A DNA stretch of 34,237 bases from CAZIKB01 sp964539665. Lineage in GTDB: Bacteria; Zhuqueibacterota; Zhuqueibacteria; Oceanimicrobiales; Oceanimicrobiaceae. Within the stretch, counting starts at the first letter, position 1; each line of letters begins with the position of its first letter. Of the stretch, positions 1 to 7,506 are shown piece after piece. The DNA is taken from the NCBI GenBank assembly GCA_964539665.1, contig CAZIKB010000067.1:1-34237 (forward strand). The letters run 5' to 3'. A program made the translations under genes and the position numbers. The notes beneath the pieces are model-generated. The model was not told where the DNA came from, did not search any database, and worked only from the letters and a program-made list of their open reading frames with translations.

Positions 1-36
1 GTCTTAATGTACGTGTATTAATATAGGAGTCATATT

Positions 37-1401
37 ATGTCTACTCGACAAACCATTAACAAATGTTACCTTTTTAATTTAACGCTTATTCTTGTTTTAT
101 CCCTATTTTTATTTTCAAGCGCACAAGCACAATGGACAAAGAGCTTTATTGATATGCAAGCGGATGGGGCAATATTGCCCGCAACGGTTGCAGATATTCA
201 GAATGACGGCGATGCTGATGTTTTAGTACCTATAATCACTGATTTTAATAATTTGACCGGTGAACTTTTGTGGTACGAAGCGCCTAATTGGACAAGGCAT
301 GTCATCGGTAACGAATTGGGTATGAGTAAGACGATTGATCTTAGTGGCGATAATAAGTTGGATATCGTAGCCGCAAATTATACATCCGGGGAGGTCGTCT
401 GGTATGAAGCCCCTTCCTGGACGCGTCATGTTATCGCCTCTGGAATGCAAGGTGCAGCAAATGTTGAAGTGATAGACATGGACAATGACAATGATATGGA
501 TGTAGTGGCAGCCGGACTCGTAAGCGGTATTGTCTGGTATGAAGCTCCCAATTGGACAATGCACACAATCATAGCAAGTACGGAGGCAATATTTTTTATA
601 ACTGTTGACATTGACAGTGACAATGATATTGATGTTATTCGTGCACATGACGATGGCATTTATTTGTATGAGGCGCCGACCTGGAATGTTCATTCCATTA
701 CTGAAGTGCCTGACGGCAGAAACCAAATTGCTGCAGGAGATCTTGATGGTGATTTAGATGTTTTAGCGTCAGAGGCGGGTGCCAACGAGGTAGTATTTTA
801 TGAAAATCCATCATGGACAAGACATGTTGTGGACAATTTAGTAGACGCATTTGGTGTTGCAATAGTTGATTTGGATAAAGATAATGACCTCGATATAGTA
901 GCGTGTGGTCAAGGTAATGAAACAGTGGCCGGCACAGTGGCGTGGTATGAATCACCTGGATGGACGAAGCATTCTGTTGACGATTCACTTGCGGGCGCAT
1001 CCGGACTTACCGTAAATGATGTGAATGGTGACAGTATGCCTGATATCGTTGTTTGTGCTGAAACTGATGGCCAGGTTGTGCTCTATACGTCTCCTCTCGT
1101 GAGCGGAGTATCTGAAGACATAACAAGCAAAATCCCAAACACGATTACCTTGCTTCAAAACTACCCAAATCCATTCAACCCAACAACCACCATCCATTTT
1201 GCCCTTCCAAAGTCAAGCCTGGTTACCTTGCGTATTTACAACCTTCTCGGCCAGAAAATTGAGACGCTTATAAATGAACAAAAGCCGGCTGGTGAGTACA
1301 AAGTAAACTGGGCGCCAGCAAATCTGCCCAGTGGAATTTACCTGTATCGGTTGCAGGCAGGAGAGTTTGATGAGAGCAGGAAGCTTATGTTGCTGAAATG
1401 A
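37..1401 (+). CDS. Secreted FG-GAP/VCBS-like repeat protein with T9SS sorting domain
   Basis: This 454-aa protein starts with an N-terminal signal peptide (hydrophobic about residues 14-28, cleavage near AQA-Q at 31/32). Its body is made of repeats of about 45-50 residues, each with an acidic D-x-D-x-D-x-D-V/I-V loop (for example DMDNDNDMD) followed by W-Y-E-A-P-x-W-T-R-H. This is the pattern of FG-GAP/VCBS beta-propeller blades that bind calcium. Residues 372-454 form a type A T9SS C-terminal sorting domain, with LLQNYPNPFNP, then a LRIYNLLGQ strand and a final SGIYLYRLQAG segment. The protein is therefore predicted to cross the outer membrane through a type IX-like system and stay at the cell surface or be released. 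AGGAG at 26-30 sits 6 nt before the ATG. Ligand and exact role are unknown. The sorting-domain call is firm; the blade count of about seven is approximate. Confidence 0.9.
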   Translation: MSTRQTINKCYLFNLTLILVLSLFLFSSAQAQWTKSFIDMQADGAILPATVADIQNDGDADVLVPIITDFNNLTGELLWYEAPNWTRHVIGNELGMSKTIDLSGDNKLDIVAANYTSGEVVWYEAPSWTRHVIASGMQGAANVEVIDMDNDNDMDVVAAGLVSGIVWYEAPNWTMHTIIASTEAIFFITVDIDSDNDIDVIRAHDDGIYLYEAPTWNVHSITEVPDGRNQIAAGDLDGDLDVLASEAGANEVVFYENPSWTRHVVDNLVDAFGVAIVDLDKDNDLDIVACGQGNETVAGTVAWYESPGWTKHSVDDSLAGASGLTVNDVNGDSMPDIVVCAETDGQVVLYTSPLVSGVSEDITSKIPNTITLLQNYPNPFNPTTTIHFALPKSSLVTLRIYNLLGQKIETLINEQKPAGEYKVNWAPANLPSGIYLYRLQAGEFDESRKLMLLK

Positions 1402-1535
1402 GAAAAATATAAAATATTTGACAATTATTAAATTTAAAAGTATAATTGGAAAACCAAAACTCATATTCTTTTTGAAATAATCGTTTGGTACAAAAAATCA
1501 ATATTAAGTAAGAAATCTTAAAAGGAGTCTGCGCT

Positions 1536-2966
1536 ATGTGGAAAATTCTTTTGACAGTCACGATTATACTATTTCAATTTCATTCGATTCATCCCCAAAC
1601 AATTAATCCCGATGATGTAGAAAATGCCAACAGACAACTACAGTTAGAACGACAAAATATTAAGACAAATAAAAAGCTCGATGCAGCTGCAAAAACTGAG
1701 AAAATGCTTAGTCTTGGCCTGTGGCAAGAAGCAGAAGAAATATTAAATACAATCAAAAAACCCGATGAAGCAGCGAAACTTGTGCAAGCTCGCTATTTAT
1801 TTTTAAATAACGAATTTCACGAGGCGGAGAAAATCGTCAACAGCGTTTTAACCACTAATCCTGCCAACAGGAAAGCGCTCTTATTAAAAGCCCGATTGAA
1901 AATTGAAGCCTGGCTCATAACCGAAGCGGAACAAATCTGCATAGAACTGCTCGACGCCAATATCATTGATGATGAGGCCGCAATTTTACTGGGAAGAATT
2001 AAATTGCTGGAGAAGGATTATGTCACGGCTTTGAAATGGGCTAAGAATGTTTACAAGTGGAATACTCAAAATGCCGAGGCTTATCTGCTGGAATCCGACG
2101 TTCATTTATGGAACCGGCAGCCAGAGTTAGCTGAAGCCCCGCTTAGAAAGTGCCTGGAAATCGATCCGTTCAATGCCGACGCGCGATTTAATTATGGCTA
2201 CGCCATCTGGCGGAGAGTCGATGCGACCCAATTGAATGACATGGCGGCGCAGTGGGCATTAGCCCTGGAAATTAATCCTTTGCACTACATAACCACCTGG
2301 CACTGGGGAAACGGTCATACCAATTTAACCTATGCTGATTATTTTCAAACCACCGACGAGGAAGTCAGGGAGAAACTTAAACCGGCAGACTCGCTCGTTT
2401 CACAAAATAAAATAGTGGAGGCGATTGATTTAATCCGCGATATCGAAAGCGATTATCCAGAATCGGTTCTGCCGGCGATGCTGCGCGGCTCGGCTTTTTA
2501 CATGGCTTATGACATGGACCGAAAAACCCGGCTGGATTCTGCTCAAGCTATATTTCAAAAAATCCTGCGAAAGAAAAACCATTACGGTCCGGCGCTTAAT
2601 GCACTTGCTGCAGTGATTAAACAAAAACGCATGTCCTATCTGGCAGCCTATGATTCGTTGGAAACCGCCATTAAAAATTCAGTCATCACAGACCCTGTTA
2701 ACTTTGCTGTGGTTTTTCCCGACGTAAAATATTATCCCGGAAAGCGGATTCAAAAAATGGTGTGGAATTCCTTGTATGCCAGCAAAGCATATTTCCCATT
2801 TCTTTCCAAACAGAAGCGGCAATTTGTGATTCCGCCCCTGCATATTGATCTGGCGATTGTTATGAAAAGTCCGTACTTCCGACAGGCAACTACTTTTGAT
2901 AACCGGCAATGGATGGACATTCGCGGAGTGGGCAGCGGCGCCACCGCGATTGAATATGTCGAGTGA
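1536..2966 (+). CDS. N-terminal part of split TPR/peptidase protein (signal peptide + TPRs)
   Basis: This is the part upstream of the TGA, 476 aa. It starts with a short export signal (MWKILLTVTIILFQF...) and then helical TPR-like repeats rich in A-x-x-L-x-K-x-L patterns across about residues 50-260. A segment with a TTWHWGNGH motif near 250 follows, and then the start of the peptidase domain (HIDLAIVMKSPYFRQ, residues 438-452). The final residues, WMDIRGVGSGATAIEYVE, lead directly into the sequence coding the HExxH helix, so the protein as written stops inside the catalytic domain and should be inactive as a peptidase. The start is supported by an AAGGAG Shine-Dalgarno 8 nt upstream. Confidence 0.6.
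   Translation: MWKILLTVTIILFQFHSIHPQTINPDDVENANRQLQLERQNIKTNKKLDAAAKTEKMLSLGLWQEAEEILNTIKKPDEAAKLVQARYLFLNNEFHEAEKIVNSVLTTNPANRKALLLKARLKIEAWLITEAEQICIELLDANIIDDEAAILLGRIKLLEKDYVTALKWAKNVYKWNTQNAEAYLLESDVHLWNRQPELAEAPLRKCLEIDPFNADARFNYGYAIWRRVDATQLNDMAAQWALALEINPLHYITTWHWGNGHTNLTYADYFQTTDEEVREKLKPADSLVSQNKIVEAIDLIRDIESDYPESVLPAMLRGSAFYMAYDMDRKTRLDSAQAIFQKILRKKNHYGPALNALAAVIKQKRMSYLAAYDSLETAIKNSVITDPVNFAVVFPDVKYYPGKRIQKMVWNSLYASKAYFPFLSKQKRQFVIPPLHIDLAIVMKSPYFRQATTFDNRQWMDIRGVGSGATAIEYVE
2964..2966 (+). other. In-frame TGA stop inside peptidase gene
   Basis: The codon lies between GAG (E476) and GGA (G478) of the long frame. The surrounding bases read GTC GAG TGA GGA GCC CAC. A C in place of the T would restore CGA (Arg) and the uninterrupted 980-aa protein. 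I looked for a bacterial SECIS-like hairpin 15-40 nt downstream and saw only a 3-bp CCT/AGG pairing, so selenocysteine insertion is not supported. Confidence 0.85.
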
Positions 2967-3038
2967 GGAGCCCACCTTGAGAGGAATGTTGTTTTACACG
3001 AGTATGTCCATCTCTTTCACGGCAGAGTTTTTACGGAT

Positions 3039-4478
3039 ATGGAAGATCGCCGGGTGCGGCAGCTTTATTACAACGCTATGGCTACTAATTCGATTATTGA
3101 TTATTATTCTGCCAACAACGAGTCAGAATACCTCGCGCAAACCTACACGGCTTATTTTGCGCCAGTAAAAGTGCACCCGTTAAATCACAAAGCCATGAAT
3201 ACAGCCGGCGACCTGAAACGCAAAGATCCGCAGCTTTATGCTTTTATCGATTCTCTGGTGCAAAAGCAAAACGCCTACTTAGCCGGAGATAAGCAGGCTC
3301 TGGCCAGTAACTGGGCGCAGGTTTATGTTAATTTATCGGACAGATTACTAAGGCGAGATCTGACCGATTCTACTGCCAACCTGGCTGCAGCCTATCTGGA
3401 TACGGCATTAGTCTGGGACCAAAACTACGCGGCCGTTTATCTGAGTTATGCGCAATTACGACTAAAAGAAAAAAAGTTCGACGAATCAGAAAACTGGTTA
3501 AAAAAGGCTGAGCAGATAGATGCCAAGTATGCCCCAGTTTATACGGCCTATGCTGATTTGATAAATGCACGATACCAGGAGGGCTTAATTGATGCCGATT
3601 CAGCTATCAAAACTCAAGCGCAATATTATGAAAAAGCGCTTGCATTGGAAAATGATGTGGCGATTCGAGCGCAAATGAACCGTGAATCGCGTGAATTTTA
3701 TTTACAAAACAGTTTAATATTCGAAGCGATTAAGGTAGCGGAAGACTATGTAGAAAGTGCTCCAACCGTCTCCACCTACCTTCGCGATCGCCGCGACGAG
3801 GCCCTGGCTTTTGCCAATTGGTTGAAAGGCCAGCTGGGCTATTCCGAGGAGCCCATTCGTCATCTCGAAAAGCTGGTCAGTATGAAACCGCAGCATTACT
3901 ATTTAAGAGGTCAATATGCCGACGTGTTAGCCGCGAATGGCAAATACGAACAGGCCATCAATGTACTTGAGGAAGCACAGAAAATATTGAAGGCTGCGGG
4001 CACTCCCAATCGGGAATACATGGGTAAAATTGCGGATTATAATTTATCTTTAAACAAAACAGACGCAGTTAGGCAGGCTATCGAACCATTTCTAACCCGC
4101 AAAGACTCTTTAAGAACTGATAATTTTAAATTAATCGAAGTCTTTGCACGCCTCGGAGAAATTTCCCGAGCAGAAGAAGAAATAGCTAAAATTGATATGC
4201 CCAAAGAACCATTTACACAGTCGAATTATCATTATGCATGGGGAAAAATCTGGCAAGCACGGAGCCAACTGGACAAAGCAAATGAAGCATACAAACAAGC
4301 GATTGCATTTAATCCATACAATATTCAAGCCAGATTAGACCTCGCGCAAAACCTGGCGCAGGCAAATAAAAAGAGGGAAGCACAAAAAATAGCAGAACAA
4401 ACCACGCAATTACCGATTCCGCCTGGACCGGAGTTTTCCAGAAAAATGAATAAATTTCTGAGCGTGACTGCTAAGTAG
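3039..4478 (+). CDS. C-terminal part of split TPR/peptidase protein
   Basis: This part lies in the same frame as 1536-2966 and is open from just after the TGA. The first ATG after the stop is 3039, but it has no convincing Shine-Dalgarno and falls 10 codons past the HExxH (cac gag tat gtc cat at 2997-3011), so independent initiation there would give a protein lacking the metal-binding helix. The product of up to 479 aa is almost entirely TPR-like helices, for example AAVYLSYAQLRLKEKKFDES and two repeats near the C-terminus with AYKQAIAFNPYNIQARLDLA. A tail of NESEYLAQTYTAYF, which carries a possible third zinc-ligand glutamate, lies near its N-terminus. It is best read as the remainder of the interrupted gene. 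Confidence 0.55.
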   Translation: MEDRRVRQLYYNAMATNSIIDYYSANNESEYLAQTYTAYFAPVKVHPLNHKAMNTAGDLKRKDPQLYAFIDSLVQKQNAYLAGDKQALASNWAQVYVNLSDRLLRRDLTDSTANLAAAYLDTALVWDQNYAAVYLSYAQLRLKEKKFDESENWLKKAEQIDAKYAPVYTAYADLINARYQEGLIDADSAIKTQAQYYEKALALENDVAIRAQMNRESREFYLQNSLIFEAIKVAEDYVESAPTVSTYLRDRRDEALAFANWLKGQLGYSEEPIRHLEKLVSMKPQHYYLRGQYADVLAANGKYEQAINVLEEAQKILKAAGTPNREYMGKIADYNLSLNKTDAVRQAIEPFLTRKDSLRTDNFKLIEVFARLGEISRAEEEIAKIDMPKEPFTQSNYHYAWGKIWQARSQLDKANEAYKQAIAFNPYNIQARLDLAQNLAQANKKREAQKIAEQTTQLPIPPGPEFSRKMNKFLSVTAK

Positions 4479-5176
4479 AGTAAACTTAATCCAAACAACG
4501 GCCCGTATCAAAAATTGGCAAGCTTTCACTTTCGCTCCTGTTTTTACTCTGTGGAAGTGCCTTATTTAGAAAGTGATGACGAGACATTTTGTGGACATTT
4601 AGAATTACAAAAAGTAGAGTTTAGTCGGCACAGGTTCTATATTCAATTAGCAAAGAAAGAGAAATATGATTTGGAAGTAAGCTTTAGTATTAGTTATCAA
4701 AGTTCACTTTTTTTGTAAAATTGTTGACTTTTTGTGTTTTTTTTTAACTTACACATATAATCTGGGTTCAGATAGCACCCGCGTTTTCCTCTGGATGATG
4801 AGTCGAACCGAAGACAGGTATTTTCCAAATTACATGATCAGTTAGCAACTCCATTTAAGTTTGATATTATAGAATTGTAAGAACAAGGATTAGAATTCTG
4901 CTAATCATGCTAATGAAAACTAATCTCTATTGAAATTTTTTGGTTGCTCAATTAATAATTTAGAGTATCTCTCAAAATATTTATAATTTTGTCATTGCTA
5001 ATACATAACAATACAGTAACTTGGATTGGAGATGAAGATTTAGATTTGATGTACATTCTTTGATTCCGATAACTATAGACACTTCTTTTCTTACAGTCCA
5101 ATTTTCTTATAATCTATCTAACGTTCTGATGACCGGGTCTCTTTATTTTGAATAATTGAAAGAGAGTTGTTTTTTT
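4479..5176. other. AT-rich intergenic region, no confident gene
   Basis: About 700 bases lie between the split peptidase gene and the sigma-CHAT operon. The only open frame of note on the plus strand is a 67-codon TTG-start frame at 4515-4718 without a Shine-Dalgarno or recognisable motifs. A TATAAT hexamer occurs at 4756-4761 and a TTGACT at 4724-4729, but their 26-nt spacing is too long for a sigma-70 promoter. The promoter of the operon is presumably here, yet I cannot place it. No RNA gene or repeat was recognised. Confidence 0.6.
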
Positions 5177-6247
5177 ATGGAGTACGAGTTTCAAGATTTT
5201 GCAAAATTTTTAAAAGAACTTGCAGATCCGAGTTCTGGGAATTTTGAAGCGAATTGGCGTTTGTTCGACCAAATTTTTACACCCAGAATAATAAGAGCAG
5301 TTGAGAAAGTCACTCGAAACCGGCAGTATGTTGAAGACATTGTTGGCCGACTTAGTATGCTGCTTATGCAAGATGATTTTAAAGTAATTAAAAGATTTCG
5401 TATTGCCAATGAAATTGCATTTAGCGTTTATCTGACAACAATAGCCAAACGTTTGGCAATAAATTATGTTAATAAAGAGAAAAGATTTACCTCTTTTGAA
5501 TACGACGACAAAGAAAACAGTGAAAAAACTCTGCCTATTCAAAAAATGATTTTGGGTCCAGGCTATTTTGAAGAACTGCATAAATCTTTTGTAAACCTTA
5601 CCAGGTCGGCTTTTAAATCTAAAAAAGATCAATTTAGCACAGAAAGAAAGTCGGTAATTACGATGTTAAGATACATTTCTGAGTTCCCATCAAAAGTAGT
5701 TGCTCAGATTCCTCTGTTGGGCTTGAGCAACGATCACAATGTGGATGTCACGGTAGAAAGGTTCTGCAAAAAAATTAATGAAAATTTAAGAGGAATGAGA
5801 GATTTTCAGGACAAATGGCTCTTAGTAAGCAAAGAACTAATTGGACCAACAGACAAGGAAAATACTGGTCTGAAAAATTTAACCGTGGAAAACAAAAACA
5901 ATTTACATCCAATACCCGGCGTTTTGGTTGGTTTGGCACAATTTGGTGAGCAGCATCATATTGAGGTAGCTGATCATATAAACGATTGCGCAGGGTGTCA
6001 GGAGCTTTATAATTTTGTTAAAGAATCTTTTAAAAACGGAACGATTTCGTATTTCGAAAGCCGACCCAAATGCCCGACAACCAACAAGGAAATTGGTAGT
6101 TACGTGGTAAGGTTTTTAAATCAAAACGTCGAAAAGAACAATGCTTTGAGATGTTATAAACACTTAAATGATTGCTATTCATGCTTTGAGTTGTTATGTG
6201 TGAACTGGAGCGGTTATATGTCAGTACGCGAGTCTTTTAATAACTAA
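5177..6247 (+). CDS. ECF-like sigma factor with two C-terminal HxxxCxxC motifs
   Basis: This 356-aa protein has residues about 25-103 that read as sigma-70 region 2: FDQIF...RNRQYVEDIVGRL, then the -10 recognition part FSVYLTTIAKRLAINYV followed by basic residues. Residues about 155-210 (RKSVITMLRYISEFPSKVVAQ ... VTVERFCKKINENLRG) look like a diverged region 4 helix-turn-helix. The family usually ends here at about 180-200 aa, but this protein continues with two zinc-type motifs, H267-x3-C271-x2-C274 and H329-x3-C333-x2-C336, the signature normally found in separate ZAS anti-sigma factors. It is likely a transcription factor that carries a self-controlling or redox/zinc-sensing tail (inference). 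The ATG at 5177 is preferred over the TTG at 5156 because GAGAG (5162-5166) lies upstream of it. It is the first gene of the operon, 15 nt before the next. Confidence 0.75.
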   Translation: MEYEFQDFAKFLKELADPSSGNFEANWRLFDQIFTPRIIRAVEKVTRNRQYVEDIVGRLSMLLMQDDFKVIKRFRIANEIAFSVYLTTIAKRLAINYVNKEKRFTSFEYDDKENSEKTLPIQKMILGPGYFEELHKSFVNLTRSAFKSKKDQFSTERKSVITMLRYISEFPSKVVAQIPLLGLSNDHNVDVTVERFCKKINENLRGMRDFQDKWLLVSKELIGPTDKENTGLKNLTVENKNNLHPIPGVLVGLAQFGEQHHIEVADHINDCAGCQELYNFVKESFKNGTISYFESRPKCPTTNKEIGSYVVRFLNQNVEKNNALRCYKHLNDCYSCFELLCVNWSGYMSVRESFNN

Positions 6248-6262
6248 TTCGGAGAATTGACC

Positions 6263-7342
6263 GTGCATAATGATAAACACCTATCCCGGGAATTGCTTGC
6301 AGAGATTGTTACTGGTCGAAAAAAAAGAAACGCGTACCCTCATATTCTCAAATGCGATATATGTAACGAGGTTTTATCAATTGCAGAGGCCAGTTTTAAA
6401 ATCGCCAAAATATCAAATTTAGAAAAGAAAGATTTTCTACCGGATAATTTTGATTTTTCTAAAAGTATTACCCAACTTTATGATAATTCAATTTCAGGGA
6501 AAGACGCCAAAGAACTCTTTAATGCCCTGGCAGGCTCGGATAGGTTTTTTCCAAAAATATTTGGAATGATTCAGGAATGTTCAGAGCCGGTTGAAAGTGG
6601 AACTTTAATCAATACAAATATTTCTATGGCAGACATGGTTTTAAAAGCCAGACCACCACAACGAAGCTTGTGGCAGAAGATTCTCGCTGTTTTAAAAAAA
6701 ACGTTTGACTGGGTAACGGAAAATATATCAGGGATAAAAATACTGGCGCCAAGATTAGCAATCTTAGCAACCTTAGTGGTAGTTGCTTTTGTAAGTTACG
6801 ATTTTTATGACAACTGGAATCAACAAAAAATTATTATGACCAATTTTGATTATAAAACAAAAGTTCCTCTTGATGTCAAAAGCAGTTTTAGGGGCACGGA
6901 GTCAATATCTGAAACGAGCCGCTTTGAATCTTTATTTAAAGGTGCAGTTGGGTACTATGTTTCGAAAAAATATCAAGCTTCAGTCAAAGCATTTAGCAAT
7001 TTGGAGGCGAACGCAGAAAATTTAACTTCCAAACCTGAAGGCGCTGAGCTTTTACTTGACTATTATTTGTATTATGGCCTTTCACACCTGGCGCTTTTAA
7101 CGAGTAATAATCAGAGTTTATCGAAGATTGAAAAAGAACAACACGGCCGTTCAGCGATTAAACTGTTGCTCAAGGCAAAAGACTATGCTGTTCTCGAAGG
7201 TGATAATAGTCAAAATATCAATTATTTTTTGGGAGTGGCTTACTGGTTTAACGGTGAAAAAGAACAGGCTGTGATTAATTTAAAAAATGTCTCGGAAAGT
7301 AATGAGTTTTATGAAAAGAGTCAATTGCTGATCGGGCAATGA
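6263..7342 (+). CDS. Membrane anti-sigma-like protein: HxxxCxxC, one TM, TPR-like C-terminus
   Basis: This 359-aa protein starts at GTG 6263, chosen because GGAG (6251-6254) is 8 nt upstream; the TTG at 6257 would be only 2 nt away. Near the N-terminus H27-x3-C31-x2-C34 forms a ZAS/zf-HC2 zinc motif, as in anti-sigma factors. Residues about 35-160 are charged and presumably cytoplasmic, followed by a single transmembrane helix at about 163-180 (LAPRLAILATLVVVAFV). The outer part, about 225-345, is alpha-helical and TPR-like (KYQASVKAFSNL, INYFLGVAYWFNGEKEQAVINL). Position right after the sigma factor and this topology suggest an anti-sigma factor with an extracytoplasmic sensor of protein-protein contacts. 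The function is inferred; zinc motif and TM are seen. A 164-nt gap with hairpins separates it from the next gene. Confidence 0.7.
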   Translation: MHNDKHLSRELLAEIVTGRKKRNAYPHILKCDICNEVLSIAEASFKIAKISNLEKKDFLPDNFDFSKSITQLYDNSISGKDAKELFNALAGSDRFFPKIFGMIQECSEPVESGTLINTNISMADMVLKARPPQRSLWQKILAVLKKTFDWVTENISGIKILAPRLAILATLVVVAFVSYDFYDNWNQQKIIMTNFDYKTKVPLDVKSSFRGTESISETSRFESLFKGAVGYYVSKKYQASVKAFSNLEANAENLTSKPEGAELLLDYYLYYGLSHLALLTSNNQSLSKIEKEQHGRSAIKLLLKAKDYAVLEGDNSQNINYFLGVAYWFNGEKEQAVINLKNVSESNEFYEKSQLLIGQ

Positions 7343-7384
7343 GAAAATCAAAAGGAGTAAGATATTTTGAAGTGAGAGATTTTC

Positions 7385-7411
7385 CTATTTATTATTGTCT
7401 ATTATAAATAG
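7385..7411 (+). repeat. Inverted repeat CTATTTAT / ATAAATAG
   Basis: Perfect 8-bp arms at 7385-7392 and 7404-7411 surround an 11-nt loop in the gap between the anti-sigma-like gene and the rest of the operon. The stem is all A/T except for one pair, so it is weak as RNA and may be chance in AT-rich DNA or a protein-binding dyad. Confidence 0.3.
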
Positions 7412-7447
7412 AAGCGGTTCAGTATTTGCCTTATCTTTGAAAATAAT

Positions 7448-7472
7448 ATTTGACACCTTTAGGGTGTCAAAT
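7448..7472 (+). repeat. 10-bp perfect hairpin inside the sigma-CHAT operon
   Basis: Arms ATTTGACACC (7448-7457) and GGTGTCAAAT (7463-7472) pair perfectly around the 5-nt loop TTTAG. It lies 34 nt before the ATG at 7507 and is not followed by a T-run, so it is not a standard terminator on the plus strand. It could be an operator dyad, an mRNA processing or stabilising stem, or a short palindromic repeat. The apex CCTTTAGG is the same as that of the nested repeat at 31508-31562. Confidence 0.6.
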
Positions 7473-7506
7473 TCAAAATAATAAAACTAAATGGAGAGGG
7501 AAAAAC

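Larger units (their letters stand above)
1536..4478 (+). pseudogene. TPR / peptidase MA-like (HExxH) protein interrupted by in-frame TGA
   Basis: Read through, this is one 980-codon frame with a signal peptide (about residues 1-20), N-terminal TPRs, a zinc-peptidase core and C-terminal TPRs. The frame contains one stop, TGA at 2964-2966 (codon 477). Translation on both sides is continuous and family-like: ...TAIEYVE-stop-GAHLERNVV, then LHEYVHLF at 487-494 with H488, E489 and H492 forming HExxH. No frameshift is needed. A CGA-to-TGA transition (Arg to stop) is the simplest cause. If the gene is truly broken, the upstream product ends just before the active site, and a protein restarted at 3039 would begin after it. 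It could be a recent nonsense mutation, an assembly or base-call error, or less likely stop-codon recoding. AAGGAG at 1522-1527 precedes the ATG. The peptidase MA-like family (gluzincin) assignment is from the HExxH context and TPR flanks. Confidence 0.75.

Noticed and set aside
223..726. Long antisense open frame opposite the FG-GAP-like gene
   Set aside because: It mirrors the repeats of the sense gene, has no Shine-Dalgarno, and its composition is an artefact of the sense codons.
2967..3003. Possible SECIS element for selenocysteine at the TGA
   Set aside because: Only a 3-bp CCT/AGG pairing is visible after the TGA; there is no stable hairpin with a G-U-containing loop, and no selenocysteine genes are in the window.
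2896..3168. 90-codon open frame in another frame across the TGA, suggesting a frameshift
   Set aside because: Its translation lacks family features, while the original frame resumes HExxH and TPR sequence without any shift. The break is a stop codon, not an indel.
4515..4718. 67-codon TTG-start open frame in the intergenic region
   Set aside because: It has no Shine-Dalgarno, no recognised motif and a composition unlike neighbouring proteins, in AT-rich DNA where such frames arise by chance.
4724..4761. TTGACT and TATAAT as a promoter for the sigma-CHAT operon
   Set aside because: The spacing of 26 nt is far from the 16-18 nt needed, and the operon start is 400 nt away.
7351..7375. AAAGGAG followed by TTG-AAG-TGA after the anti-sigma-like gene
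   Set aside because: A two-codon frame is not a gene. It may be a relic Shine-Dalgarno, but nothing can be shown.
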